Shown here: piece after piece, positions 1 to 8,220 of the stretch
Numbering within the stretch: the first letter of the stretch is position 1
Layout: every line of letters begins with the position of its first letter
DNA from: Thermocrinis sp.
GTDB lineage: Bacteria; Aquificota; Aquificia; Aquificales; Aquificaceae
Direction of reading: 5' to 3'
Assembly: GCA_009903855.1 (NCBI GenBank)
Contig: WYEK01000144.1
Span: 1 to 23,955, forward strand
DNA: 23,955 nucleotides
Notes under the pieces: model-generated
Databases searched by the model: none
Told to the model about the DNA's origin: nothing
What the model saw: only the letters and a program-made list of their open reading frames with translations
Made by a program: the position numbers and the translations under genes

Positions 1-3000
1 CCCATACACGCCTATGCGGTGGTTTCCGATAAGGGCGTGGGAAGGGATGATGAACTGAATAGCAGAAGTCTTCTTTCTTTCCCTGCCACCACTTCAGCAG
101 AGGAACTTCTCAGGGCTTTTAGGCTTGAGGAAGACAAGCTGAATGTGATTTTTTCCACCTATCAATCATTAGATGTTATAAAAGACGCCCAGCAGAGAGG
201 ACTTCCTGAGTTTGACCTGATAATATGCGATGAAGCCCATAGAACTGCAGGAGTTAGCAAAAGAGAGGAGACAAACTTTAAGCTTGTCCATAGCAACGAA
301 AACATCAAAGGCAAAAAAAGACTTTACATGACCGCCACTCCAAAGGTGTTTGATGTGGAGAGGGAAGAGAAGGAAAGGATAGAGGAAGAGAACCTTGTGA
401 AGATTTTTGATATGAGTGATGAGGATATATTTGGACCCACATTCTTTGAATACAGCTTTAGAAGGGCTATAGAGGAAGGGTATCTCTCTCCCTACCGCAT
501 AGTGGTTATGACTGTGGATAAAAAGGAAGTTCAAGAGAAGTTATACGAGTATCTCCTGTCTCAAGACAGCCTAAGCATAGACGATACCACCAAGCTTGTA
601 GGACTTGGAAAGCTTATCAAGGGAGAAGTTCTCAACGAAGACGGAACGCCACTCAACCTTTCAATCAAAAGAGGGATAGTCTTTGTGAATAGAGTGTCCA
701 AGTCTAAACGGGTTGCGGAGGATTTTGAAGCGGTCTTTAGAGAATACTTTGGCACCCAATCTCCTGCGGAGGTGCAGCACATAGACGGCAATATGTCTGT
801 GTTTGAAAAGAGAAACAAGATTAACTGGCTTAGAGAGGGTGGAGAGAAATCTCACATTCTTACCAATGCTAAGGTTCTCACTGAGGGTATAGACGTTCCA
901 GCACTGGACTTTGTGGCTTTCTTTGACCCGAAGGAAAGCGTCGTAGACATCATCCAAGCCCTCGGAAGGGTAGTCAGGAAAGCCCAGAACAAAGAGTTTG
1001 GGCTTGTGTTTATTCCACTGGTGGTCTCCACAGACAGGGAAAACATAGACGAACAAATAGAGAGGACTTCCTACAAAACCCTGTGGCAGGTCTTGAATGC
1101 AGTTGCCTCTCTGGACAGTGCCTTCCAATCCCAGATAAGGGTAATCCTCATAGAGGATGGGAACCGCACGAGGGAGATAGACCCAAACAGAGAACGTGTG
1201 ATTATACTGGATAGAGGAAATACCCAACCAAGCTTTTTTGAACCCATAAGGAAGTATCTCTCCACCAAGATTGTGAGAAGCTTTAGGCTTGGTGCTATCT
1301 TCCTTAAAGACTGGGCACAGGAAACCGCAAAGACCGCCCAAGACCTCAAAGACCATGTCCAGATTGCCCTTGAGAAAGACCCAACCTTTAGGCAAAAGTT
1401 TGAGGAACTACGGAGGGCACTTACCACCCTTTTAAACGAAAGCATCTCAGACCAAGACGCCATAAACCTCATAGTCCAATACATCCTCACCAAGCCCATA
1501 TTTGATGCGGTCTTTGAGCAAAAAAGCCAAGTGGATGAAATCCTTGACAGCATCTTTGAATACTTCAAGCACTTTCTACAGAACAACATAAGGGAGTTAG
1601 ACAAGTTCTACGAGCAAGTCCAAGCTAAAGCAAGCGGGCTAAGAAACGAAGAGGAAAGGCAGGAGTTCTTAAGACACTTATACACAAACTTTTTCAGCGT
1701 AGCCTTCAAAGAGACCGCCGATGAAGTGGGAATAGCCTACACGCCTGTGCCCTTGGTCTCTTTCATAGTCAAGTTTGTGAATTACCTGACTCAAAAGCAC
1801 TTTGGCAAAAGTTTAGACGATGAGGGCGTGGTTATTCTGGAGCCCTTTGCGGGCATGGGCACCTTCATAAGCATTGCCGTAGAGAACATGGACCCTCAAA
1901 AGCTTGAGGAAAAACTTCAGAGGAAAGAAATCTGGGCAAATGAAATCCTTCTCCTTCCTTACATGGCAATGGTTAAAAACATAGAAAGCACAATAGCCAG
2001 AAAGACAGGAAAGCACCTTCCCTTTGAGACTGCCCTCTGGACAGACAGCTTTTCTCTGATGGAGAAGCTATATGAGAAGCAAGCACCCAAGCTTCCCATG
2101 ATTATTCCTGAGAAATTCAAGGAGTTAATAGATGCCCAGTTAAAGGCAAAGGTAAATGTAATCATCTCCAATCCACCATGGAGGGCAGGAAGGGAAAACG
2201 AAAATGTGGGAAGGCGAAATGTGGAGTATAGGAACCTGAGAATGAGAATTGGACAGACCTACGCAAAGTATTCCAAGCAATTGGGAACTACAAATGTAAA
2301 TAGCCTATACGATACATATATCCAAGCCCTTAGGATGGCAAGCGACAGGATAGAGGAGGGAGTGATAGGCTTTGTTTTAAATAACGGATGGTTAAAGGGT
2401 TTAGCAGGAAGAGGCGTAAGGAAAGCCCTAAGTGAGGAGTTTGCAGAAGTCTATGTTTACGACCTAAAGGGAGATGCAAAGAAAAGTGGAGAGGAAAGGA
2501 GAAGGCAGGCGGAAAATGTTTTTGGAGACCAATCCCGTGCAGGCGTATGTTTGCTGTTTTTGGTAAAAAGAAAGGACAAAAAAGGGCTTGCCAAGATATT
2601 CTACAGGGCAGTTAAAGACTATGCCACAAAGGAAGAGAAGTTTGCAGAACTAAGAGAATGGGAAGACCAGCCTGACCAAATCCCATGGGAGGAGATACAG
2701 CCAAACCAAAGCCATGACTGGATAGACCAAGGCGAGGAGGAGTTTGAAAACTTTGTGAAGCTGGGGGATAAGAGGAATAAGCATGACATTACAGTGTTTG
2801 ATGAATATTCGTTAGGTTTGAACACAAGTAGAGACGCCTACGCTTATAACTTCTCAAGGGATGAACTTAGAAAGCATATGGAAAGACTGATAGACACATT
2901 CAATGAACACTTGGAAAGGGTGTGGAATGGAGAGATAACGCCCGATAATGTGGAGGAGATGGTAGAAAAAGACCGAAGGAGAATAAAATGGGATAATACC

Positions 3001-3963
3001 CTAAAGGATTGGTTGTTTAGGCTTAAGGAAAATCAGAGGTTCAAAGACGATAGAGTGTTTCCTGCCTTTTATAGACCATTTGTTCCTATGCAAGTGTATT
3101 TTGATAAGGTTTTTAATGCTGGCACCTATCGCCTCCCCTTCATCTTCCCAACGCCCGATGCGGGGAATTTGGCGATTGTGGTAAGTGGTAGAGGTGCCGA
3201 TTGGTTTGATGCATTCATTACAGACAGGATTGTTGATTATGGGTTTATGTATAATACCCAGCTCTTCCCCCTCTACATCTACACTGAGGCGAAAACGCTT
3301 TATGGCATAACCCTTCAAAAGCAGGACAACATCCCAGACCAAGCCTTAAAACTGTTCCAAAAAGCCCTAAACGACCTTAACATCACAAAGGAAGACATCT
3401 TCTTCTATGTGTTTGGCGTGCTTTCTACTCCCTCTTATGTGGAAAGGTTCAGAGAAAATCTCAGCAAAGAACTTCCGAGGGTGCCCATCCTTGACAGCTT
3501 CTGGGAAATTTCAAAGCTTGGAAGGGAATTGGCAGGCTTGCAGCTTGCCTACCAGCGGTATGTGTGGGCGGTGGTGATGAAGGAGGAGAAGGGAGAAGTC
3601 CCTGAGTATGCGGGTTTAAATGTGATAGCCGACGAAAATGCCCTTAAGGAGTATGTGGAGAGGGTAAGGCTTGATAAAGAAAACAGGGAAATTCTAATCA
3701 ACGGAAAGGTTAAGGTGCAGGGTATTCCTGAGTTTGCCCTTGAGTGCAAGGTAGGGAACTATCCACCTATCAGATGGGTAGGTGAGTATTTAGTGAGAGA
3801 AGAAGACAAGGACACGGGCATTGTTTGGGACCCGATGCTAAGGGTAGAAGAGTTTATTGATATTGTGAAAAAGCTTGTTGCGTTCTCTGGGATGTGCTTG
3901 GAGATAAAACAGCAGCTGAAGGAGATTTATGAGGGTTCTAATCCAGTGAGAACTGTTGGTTAA
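1..3963 (+). CDS. Type ISP restriction-modification enzyme, helicase + adenine methylase (5' partial)
   Basis: The frame is open from the first base, so the gene starts outside the window and 1320 codons are visible. Seen in order: a superfamily 2 helicase/translocase core with DEAH (229-240), MTATP (328-342) and a QALGRVVRKA motif VI (about 950-980); a long helical linker; an amino-methyltransferase with motif I EPFAGMGTF (1840-1866) and catalytic NPPW (2170-2181); then about 590 residues that should include target recognition. This order is known from single-polypeptide LlaGI/LlaBIII-type enzymes of roughly 1570-1600 residues, so the missing part is probably the N-terminal Mrr-like nuclease and the Walker A region. 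Such enzymes methylate one adenine of their site and translocate and cleave unmodified DNA. No frameshift is seen. A GTG at 19 is internal, not the true start. The stop codon lies in a GTTAAC site. Confidence 0.9.
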   Translation, partial: PIHAYAVVSDKGVGRDDELNSRSLLSFPATTSAEELLRAFRLEEDKLNVIFSTYQSLDVIKDAQQRGLPEFDLIICDEAHRTAGVSKREETNFKLVHSNENIKGKKRLYMTATPKVFDVEREEKERIEEENLVKIFDMSDEDIFGPTFFEYSFRRAIEEGYLSPYRIVVMTVDKKEVQEKLYEYLLSQDSLSIDDTTKLVGLGKLIKGEVLNEDGTPLNLSIKRGIVFVNRVSKSKRVAEDFEAVFREYFGTQSPAEVQHIDGNMSVFEKRNKINWLREGGEKSHILTNAKVLTEGIDVPALDFVAFFDPKESVVDIIQALGRVVRKAQNKEFGLVFIPLVVSTDRENIDEQIERTSYKTLWQVLNAVASLDSAFQSQIRVILIEDGNRTREIDPNRERVIILDRGNTQPSFFEPIRKYLSTKIVRSFRLGAIFLKDWAQETAKTAQDLKDHVQIALEKDPTFRQKFEELRRALTTLLNESISDQDAINLIVQYILTKPIFDAVFEQKSQVDEILDSIFEYFKHFLQNNIRELDKFYEQVQAKASGLRNEEERQEFLRHLYTNFFSVAFKETADEVGIAYTPVPLVSFIVKFVNYLTQKHFGKSLDDEGVVILEPFAGMGTFISIAVENMDPQKLEEKLQRKEIWANEILLLPYMAMVKNIESTIARKTGKHLPFETALWTDSFSLMEKLYEKQAPKLPMIIPEKFKELIDAQLKAKVNVIISNPPWRAGRENENVGRRNVEYRNLRMRIGQTYAKYSKQLGTTNVNSLYDTYIQALRMASDRIEEGVIGFVLNNGWLKGLAGRGVRKALSEEFAEVYVYDLKGDAKKSGEERRRQAENVFGDQSRAGVCLLFLVKRKDKKGLAKIFYRAVKDYATKEEKFAELREWEDQPDQIPWEEIQPNQSHDWIDQGEEEFENFVKLGDKRNKHDITVFDEYSLGLNTSRDAYAYNFSRDELRKHMERLIDTFNEHLERVWNGEITPDNVEEMVEKDRRRIKWDNTLKDWLFRLKENQRFKDDRVFPAFYRPFVPMQVYFDKVFNAGTYRLPFIFPTPDAGNLAIVVSGRGADWFDAFITDRIVDYGFMYNTQLFPLYIYTEAKTLYGITLQKQDNIPDQALKLFQKALNDLNITKEDIFFYVFGVLSTPSYVERFRENLSKELPRVPILDSFWEISKLGRELAGLQLAYQRYVWAVVMKEEKGEVPEYAGLNVIADENALKEYVERVRLDKENREILINGKVKVQGIPEFALECKVGNYPPIRWVGEYLVREEDKDTGIVWDPMLRVEEFIDIVKKLVAFSGMCLEIKQQLKEIYEGSNPVRTVG

Positions 3964-4070
3964 CCTGCTAACTTGTTAACAAACTTCCACCTGCGGTTAA
4001 CTAACTATCCTTCTTTTCCCTCTGTCTTAGTTAACCTTCCCTTGATAGTTGCGAGAATTTTAGCTAAAAT
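3959..4070 (+). promoter_or_regulatory. Paired GTTAAC palindromes and promoter for the amidotransferase operon
   Basis: Four GTTAAC sites lie at 3959, 3975, 3996 and 4030. The last two form the recurring pair, 34 bp apart, with inward arms TAACT and TCTTA. The near site ends 6 bp before the -35 box TTGATA (4042-4047). A 17-bp spacer leads to the -10 box TAAAAT (4065-4070). Layout and spacing match the other modules of this window. The two extra sites upstream, one covering the stop codon of the restriction gene, are not found in the other modules. Confidence 0.8.
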
Positions 4071-4093
4071 AATATCCTGAAAGGGGGTATAGC

Positions 4094-4123
4094 ATGCATA
4101 AAGGAGTTGCCCAATGTGTGTAA
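4094..4123 (+). CDS. Nine-codon upstream ORF overlapping the amidotransferase start
   Basis: ATG at 4094 follows AAAGGGGG at good distance and encodes MHKGVAQCV before TAA at 4121. It sits where other modules have their true start codon, and it contains the AAGGAG that serves the next gene, whose ATG (4114) overlaps it by 10 bases in another frame. This suggests a translated leader coupled to the amidotransferase, whose Cys2 must directly follow the initiator Met. It may instead be chance; no conservation can be checked here. Confidence 0.35.
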   Translation: MHKGVAQCV

Positions 4124-4752
4124 TAGTCTACAAGCCTGAGGGTGCTGTTGTTAGCAGGAGGGTGTTTGATAGATGTTGGGAGTATTCTCCTCACGGAGGC
4201 GGATATGCAGTTTGGGATAACGGAAAATGGGTGTATGAGAAGGGCTTTATGGACAAAGAAGAGTTTTACAAGGCAGTCAAAGACTTTATTCACTCAAGGC
4301 ACGCAAGGGCAGTCCTCCACTTTAGACTTGCCACAGAGGATGCAGAGGGAAAGAAAAACATCCTCCCAGAATTCACGCATCCCTTTGAAATCCAGCTTCA
4401 GGATACAAAAGCCTTGCTATTTGTTAATGGGCGGTTTAGCGAGAGTTATGAAGGCATCGTGGGTGCACCAAAGGTGAAAAAGTTTGTAGAGGATATAAAC
4501 CAGCTAAAGCTTACGAGGAAGCAATATGAAAAGCTTTTGGCAGGAAACGGGCTTCTGGAGGGCTTACTCCGATACAGAGGAGAAAGGGCAAGACTTCTGA
4601 CGCTTTTTGAAGAGGATAAAAAGCCGTTCTTTAGTCCAAGTCTTTCAAAGGGATGGGTAAGGCATGAGGGGCTGTGGCTTTCAAAGGATGTCTTTAGGCT
4701 GTGGAGTGTATATACTAAATGGTGGGAGGTTTGGCTATGGGAAAGTTGGTAG
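4114..4752 (+). CDS. Class II (Ntn-type) glutamine amidotransferase-like protein
   Basis: This 212-residue protein begins MCVIVYKPEG. Cys2, exposed after Met removal, is the expected N-terminal nucleophile. Further family marks are SPHGGGYAVW (25-34, matching the usual NPHGAGF), HFRLAT (69-74) and FVNGRF (103-108). The N-terminal 110 residues thus resemble the small class II glutamine amidotransferases common in phages, which release ammonia from glutamine or act on a related amide. The rest, rich in Lys, Arg and Trp, is not recognised, and no synthetase partner domain is fused. The start is fixed by Cys2 and by AAGGAG 6 bases upstream. The gene overlaps the next gene by 16 bases and heads an operon with a gamma-glutamylcyclotransferase-like protein. 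Substrate unknown. Confidence 0.75.
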   Translation: MCVIVYKPEGAVVSRRVFDRCWEYSPHGGGYAVWDNGKWVYEKGFMDKEEFYKAVKDFIHSRHARAVLHFRLATEDAEGKKNILPEFTHPFEIQLQDTKALLFVNGRFSESYEGIVGAPKVKKFVEDINQLKLTRKQYEKLLAGNGLLEGLLRYRGERARLLTLFEEDKKPFFSPSLSKGWVRHEGLWLSKDVFRLWSVYTKWWEVWLWESW

Positions 4753-4994
4753 TTTTAGTTTTGACTTTTGCCCTTTTGGGCACTGGCTTTTCCCAGCAAA
4801 CTCGTGAGTTTCCCAACCCTGAAGGTCTAAAGCGTCGTATGGAGTGGTGTGAGCAGAACTGGGAACAGTGCAAAAAGATGAGACTGAGAATGCTTTCTGT
4901 AGAAAAGGAGTGCTTGGAAAAAAGTCAGAGTTTTGATGCTTTTAGGGAGTGTATGTTTCAGTTTAGAGAGGAATGGAGGAAAGACCAGCCTTGA
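4737..4994 (+). CDS. Small secreted four-cysteine protein
   Basis: The start at 4737 (MGKLVVLVL) is chosen because GGGAGG precedes it and it opens directly into a signal peptide: a Lys, then a hydrophobic run to about residue 18, with likely cleavage near GFSQQ. The mature part of about 66 residues is highly charged and contains four Cys with spacings of 6, 13 and 12 residues, suggesting two disulphides in a helical hairpin. It is probably periplasmic. I do not recognise the family. It overlaps the amidotransferase by 16 bases and the next gene by 4, so the three are almost certainly co-translated. Confidence 0.7.
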   Translation: MGKLVVLVLTFALLGTGFSQQTREFPNPEGLKRRMEWCEQNWEQCKKMRLRMLSVEKECLEKSQSFDAFRECMFQFREEWRKDQP

Positions 4995-5347
4995 AAAACT
5001 ACCTCTTTGTCTACGGCACTCTTAAAAGAGGCGGGTCAAGGCATTGGATTATAGAGAACCTTCCCTTTTTAGGACGAGTAAAGGCAAAGGGCTTTGCGTT
5101 GTATGATTTGGGACCCTATCCTGCTATGGTCCCTGGTGTTGGCGTAGTGTATGGAGAGGTATATGAGGTGTCCGAGGAAGCCCTCCAAGCCCTTGACTGG
5201 GTGGAAGGTGTCCCTGTTTTGTATAGGCGGGAACTCATTGAGGTAGTTTTTGAGGATGGGTTTTCTTTAAAAGCTTGGGCATACGTGTATAATGGCAGTG
5301 TGAAAGGCTTTCCTCGTATAGAGGACGGAGAGTGGAAAGTTTTATAG
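4991..5347 (+). CDS. Gamma-glutamylcyclotransferase-like (AIG2/GGCT fold) protein
   Basis: The protein has the family signature FVYGTLKRGG near its N terminus and the conserved acidic motif LDWVEG with the likely catalytic Glu72, followed by YRRE. Members cyclise gamma-glutamyl groups to 5-oxoproline, releasing the attached amine. With a TTG start at 4991, in a TTGA overlap with the upstream stop and 11 bases after GGAGG, the protein has 118 residues, a normal family length. An ATG at 4973 would add six residues but has its ribosome site too close. It ends by overlapping the convergent peptidase gene by 6 bases. Sharing an operon with an amidotransferase suggests linked gamma-glutamyl chemistry, which is inference. 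Confidence 0.8.
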   Translation: MKNYLFVYGTLKRGGSRHWIIENLPFLGRVKAKGFALYDLGPYPAMVPGVGVVYGEVYEVSEEALQALDWVEGVPVLYRRELIEVVFEDGFSLKAWAYVYNGSVKGFPRIEDGEWKVL

Positions 5348-6103
5348 CAAGAACAGGGCTTGCAAGTATGCAGAGAATATGCTGTCGCTAAGGCTTGCAC
5401 CTACGAGAAGATTAGCAAAGAAAGACAAAAGCCCTTCCCTTGAGACCTTTACCCTCTCCCACTCCTTGTTTTCCAAGTCAAAAAGTAGATGCCCTGGGAT
5501 TTTGCTTGCATCTATGCCCATAGTTCCCGCATAAAGCTGGTATGTGTATATATGAGGGAACACGGGCAAGTTCAGTTTTGAAAGCTTTTTGAGGACTTCC
5601 CTTGCCACTTCTTTCACTTGTCCCTCCAGAGTTCTTTTTAGCCATGAGTGGTATTGAAACACAGCTAATTCATTGAGAGGTAGGTCTTTTCTGAGGATTA
5701 ACCAAAAGAGGCTTTCTCCGCCGCCGTATGAAGCACTCCATACACGGTCGTTTTCCCTGAAATAGCAATGCCCTATTTCATGAACTACAATGTGTTCTTC
5801 TGGGTTTTCTTCTCTGAAAGAAACCACATTTTCCTCTATGAATGCAACTCCGCCCGTTTTTGAGGCGTAGGAGGGAAGTTTAGAGAGTTCTTTTTCAAAC
5901 TCCTCCTGAGTGATAGCCTGCATCTGCAAAAGCTTTTCTAAAAACTCAAGGTAGTCTATAACCTCGGGGTTGTAGTCCGCCACTGCAAACTCTTCCTGCC
6001 ATGGGATAACCTCTACAGACTTTGAAAACTCTACAAAGTCAGGAAATTTTCTTTGGATGAGAGGAAAGCTTGGGCATCTCACAAGATACTCATAAGCTTT
6101 CAT
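5342..6103 (-). CDS. Putative zinc metallopeptidase (HEIGH)
   Basis: This 253-residue protein carries VVHEIGHCYF, with His108, Glu109 and His112 as a classic HEXXH zinc site. Glu130 in GGGESLFW, 18 residues after the second His, could be the third ligand as in gluzincins. No signal peptide is seen, so it is probably cytoplasmic. The rest resembles no family I can name. AGGA lies about 10 bases before the ATG. It is the last gene of a three-gene minus-strand operon, 38 bases after the KH-protein gene, and converges with the cyclotransferase gene. A host- or element-directed protease is possible, but the substrate is unknown. Confidence 0.6.
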   Translation of the reverse strand: MKAYEYLVRCPSFPLIQRKFPDFVEFSKSVEVIPWQEEFAVADYNPEVIDYLEFLEKLLQMQAITQEEFEKELSKLPSYASKTGGVAFIEENVVSFREENPEEHIVVHEIGHCYFRENDRVWSASYGGGESLFWLILRKDLPLNELAVFQYHSWLKRTLEGQVKEVAREVLKKLSKLNLPVFPHIYTYQLYAGTMGIDASKIPGHLLFDLENKEWERVKVSREGLLSFFANLLVGASLSDSIFSAYLQALFLL

Positions 6104-6141
6104 TTCTTTTTCTTCCTAAGCACCACCAGTTTTTACCTTTC

Positions 6142-7017
6142 TCACCACCCAAAACTCAATTCAATTTTTTTGGGTTCCAAATCCTCGTAAGTCTCTACAT
6201 ACACCTTCTCTCCCAAAAACTCTTGCAACTGCTTTATCCTTTGCCCGCCTTTTCCAATGATGTGCCCTGCCATCCACTTGGGAACTCTCAAAACAAGCTT
6301 TCCGTTTTCCCTCTCCAAGTAGTAGCACCGCTTGAAATACTTGTCCTTTACCACATAAGCCTCTCCCTTTAGAAGTTTTTCCCTTTTCTCTTGCCTTTCC
6401 CTTTCTTTCCTCTCCCTTTCCAGCCTTTCCTCTTCTTCCCTTCTCCTTCTTTCCTCTTCCTCCCTTTGGGCTTTTTCTCTCTCCCAAGCTTTCCTTTCCT
6501 CTTCCCATTCCTCCCTGAGTTTTCGTGCCACAGCATTCCATTTTTCCAGTGGACTGTTTTCTTCCATATAGGACGCACACCAGCACATCAAAGCTGGCGT
6601 GCTCTTATGTTCCTCACAATCAAGGGCAACATACTTTTGGAGTTCATCCTCAAGGGCCTTCTGGGTCTCCTTGTCTATAAAACAGAACTCTATTTCCTCT
6701 TGGCTATACCTTTGGATTTCTCCCTCTATGTCCTGAGGGCACCAATCCACTTTCAGAAGCACAATTTCCCTGTCTATATCACACCACCAAGCATCGTAGG
6801 AAGTGAATGGCAGATACTTAATAGCATAAAAGCACTTGTGGGCTATATCGTAGCCTACCTTGTCAGGAAGAACTTTCTTAGTAAAATGCCTCCTCACACA
6901 CTCTATAAGGGCATTTCCGTATGCCCTTTGCTTATCAAGGGCGTCAAGACCCTCTAAAGAAAGAGAAAGCTTTAGCGCCTCTTGGGCACATCTTCTTACA
7001 AGTTCCTTTACATCCAT
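6142..7017 (-). CDS. Coiled-coil protein with C-terminal KH RNA/DNA-binding domain
   Basis: This protein has 291 residues. Residues 1-160 form an unrecognised, Cys-rich domain (nine Cys, including a CWC pair). Residues 163-217 are an almost uninterrupted run of Glu/Arg/Lys, typical of a long single helix or coiled coil. Residues 240-288 read as a KH domain with the nucleic-acid-binding GKGG loop (255-258) in HIIGKGGQRI. It probably binds single-stranded RNA or DNA through this domain. The start at 7017 is set by GGAGGTGGTGGTC just upstream; an in-frame ATG at 7032 would fall inside that ribosome site. It is the middle gene of the minus operon. Confidence 0.7.
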   Translation of the reverse strand: MDVKELVRRCAQEALKLSLSLEGLDALDKQRAYGNALIECVRRHFTKKVLPDKVGYDIAHKCFYAIKYLPFTSYDAWWCDIDREIVLLKVDWCPQDIEGEIQRYSQEEIEFCFIDKETQKALEDELQKYVALDCEEHKSTPALMCWCASYMEENSPLEKWNAVARKLREEWEEERKAWEREKAQREEEERRRREEEERLERERKERERQEKREKLLKGEAYVVKDKYFKRCYYLERENGKLVLRVPKWMAGHIIGKGGQRIKQLQEFLGEKVYVETYEDLEPKKIELSFGW

Positions 7018-7040
7018 GACCACCACCTCCATAGTTTTTA

Positions 7041-7805
7041 TTAAGCTACCTTTTTTGCCATTTCTGACAGGATGGGATGGGAAGATAGTCCTGTGAGGGC
7101 AAAGGTTTTCTCATCCAAAACAAAAACTTCCTCAATGCCAAAGTTTTCATTGACTTTTTGCAAAAAGTGAATGGCTTCTTGCAAGCTGGCTATCTGAGGA
7201 ATGTTGGCATCTTCTACCAGATAGGTCTCTCCCGCTTTACCCTGCACCAAGACCTTCTTTCCATTGGGTTCCACTCCTATGTATAGGTCAATGTTGTCCC
7301 TGCCCACTCTTCTTAGCAAATAGAACTGGATTACACCTATTTTTGCTCTCACGGATAGGAAAGACTTTAACTCCTCTTGACTGGAATTCTCTCCATAAGG
7401 AAGGTCTAAGATGTTCCAGTAGATGCAAGCATCCACAGGGTCAGTATTGTCCTCCTTCACTGGTATATCACTCCAATCCCTAAATTCCTTCACATACCTT
7501 CCAAGCCTTGCAACCTTTCCTAAAAGCTTCTCCTTTTCCCACTCTACCAGCACAAAATTCCCTACCTCATCCACATAACCAATAGGCAACAGTTCTTTCC
7601 TCCTTCTCTCCCTCACAACAGTTAGCCCATCCCTCACTCCATCCACAAAAGCTATTCCCAAATAGCACTCTTCCCCAAGCTTGTAAATCCTAACTAATCC
7701 CTCCTTTACCTCTAACTCCGCCTCCAGCACAAACTTCCTGTAAAAATAGGGCTTAAACACATCACCACGCCTGTAAACAGAAATCTCTAACTTTAACTGC
7801 CTCAT
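7041..7805 (-). CDS. Hypothetical protein, first gene of minus operon
   Basis: This 254-residue protein has no recognised family. The first 130 residues look rich in beta strands (alternating charged and hydrophobic, such as RYVKEF), followed by a mixed alpha/beta part ending SEMAKKVA. No signal peptide or membrane segment is seen. The ATG at 7805 follows the element's strong leader AAGGAGGTGGTGGCC; a longer start at 7814 would lie inside that ribosome site. It is driven by the minus-strand side of the divergent 7830-7932 module and followed after 23 bases by the KH-protein gene. Confidence 0.7.
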   Translation of the reverse strand: MRQLKLEISVYRRGDVFKPYFYRKFVLEAELEVKEGLVRIYKLGEECYLGIAFVDGVRDGLTVVRERRRKELLPIGYVDEVGNFVLVEWEKEKLLGKVARLGRYVKEFRDWSDIPVKEDNTDPVDACIYWNILDLPYGENSSQEELKSFLSVRAKIGVIQFYLLRRVGRDNIDLYIGVEPNGKKVLVQGKAGETYLVEDANIPQIASLQEAIHFLQKVNENFGIEEVFVLDEKTFALTGLSSHPILSEMAKKVA

Positions 7806-7829
7806 GGCCACCACCTCCTTCAGGATATT

Positions 7830-7932
7830 ATTTTAGTCAAAATTTCCAGAATGTCAATAGGGAGTTAACTAAGTATCTGGTTTTTTGGTAGGAGTTAGTT
7901 AACCTTGTATTTCTGAAGATTTTAGCTAAAAT
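7830..7932. promoter_or_regulatory. Divergent promoters around a 34-bp GTTAAC palindrome pair
   Basis: GTTAAC sites at 7864 and 7898 are 34 bp apart and flanked by TAAGT and TTA arms pointing inward. Minus-strand promoter: -35 TTGACA (7857-7852), exactly 6 bp from the palindrome, 16-bp spacer, -10 TAAAAT (7835-7830), then a leader with a strong Shine-Dalgarno site. Plus-strand promoter: -35 TTGTAT (7905-7910), only 1 bp from the other palindrome, 16-bp spacer, -10 TAAAAT (7927-7932), then ATG 7 bases later (leaderless). One operator pair thus faces two promoters of different design. Confidence 0.8.
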
Positions 7933-7939
7933 AATAAGT

Positions 7940-8182
7940 ATGATGGAGAAGAGGGTGAAAAGAGGCGTAGACGAGTTCAAGCGGGAGAAGATAAAGGAGT
8001 TTTTCAGGGCGTGTGGTTGGTGGATAGGCAAAGTGCACCAAAAAGCGGGTGCGACGATGAGGGATGACAAAGGTAGGCTTGTGCATTTCTTTTCCTATGC
8101 GGATGCGTGGGATTTGATGGAGATGATGAAGGAGCTTTTGGAGGATGAGGAGAGGCTAAAAAAGGTGAGGGAGAAGCTATGA
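7940..8182 (+). CDS. Small basic hypothetical protein, leaderless mRNA predicted
   Basis: The 80-residue protein (MMEKRVKRGV...) has a strongly basic N terminus and a Trp-rich middle (CGWWIGKVH), then an amphipathic Glu/Lys/Leu helix at the C terminus. No known DNA-binding motif can be assigned, though size and charge would allow one. Its start lies 7 bases after the -10 box, so transcription probably begins at the ATG itself. It is the only clear gene of its unit. It is one of the candidates for the protein that reads the GTTAAC pairs, by position only. Confidence 0.6.
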   Translation: MMEKRVKRGVDEFKREKIKEFFRACGWWIGKVHQKAGATMRDDKGRLVHFFSYADAWDLMEMMKELLEDEERLKKVREKL

Positions 8183-8220
8183 GGAGTCAGTCCTTAGAGG
8201 AGTGAGAGATAGAACCTAAT

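Noticed and set aside
661..1395. 244-codon minus-strand open frame inside the restriction gene
   Set aside because: It lies antisense to the helicase motifs, its translation is rich in Gly, Tyr, His and Trp and unlike any protein, and it has no ribosome site.
6161..6586. Lys/Gly/Arg-rich frames (also 6369-6578 and the plus-strand 6391-6957)
   Set aside because: They are other-frame readings of the repetitive coiled-coil codons of the KH protein.
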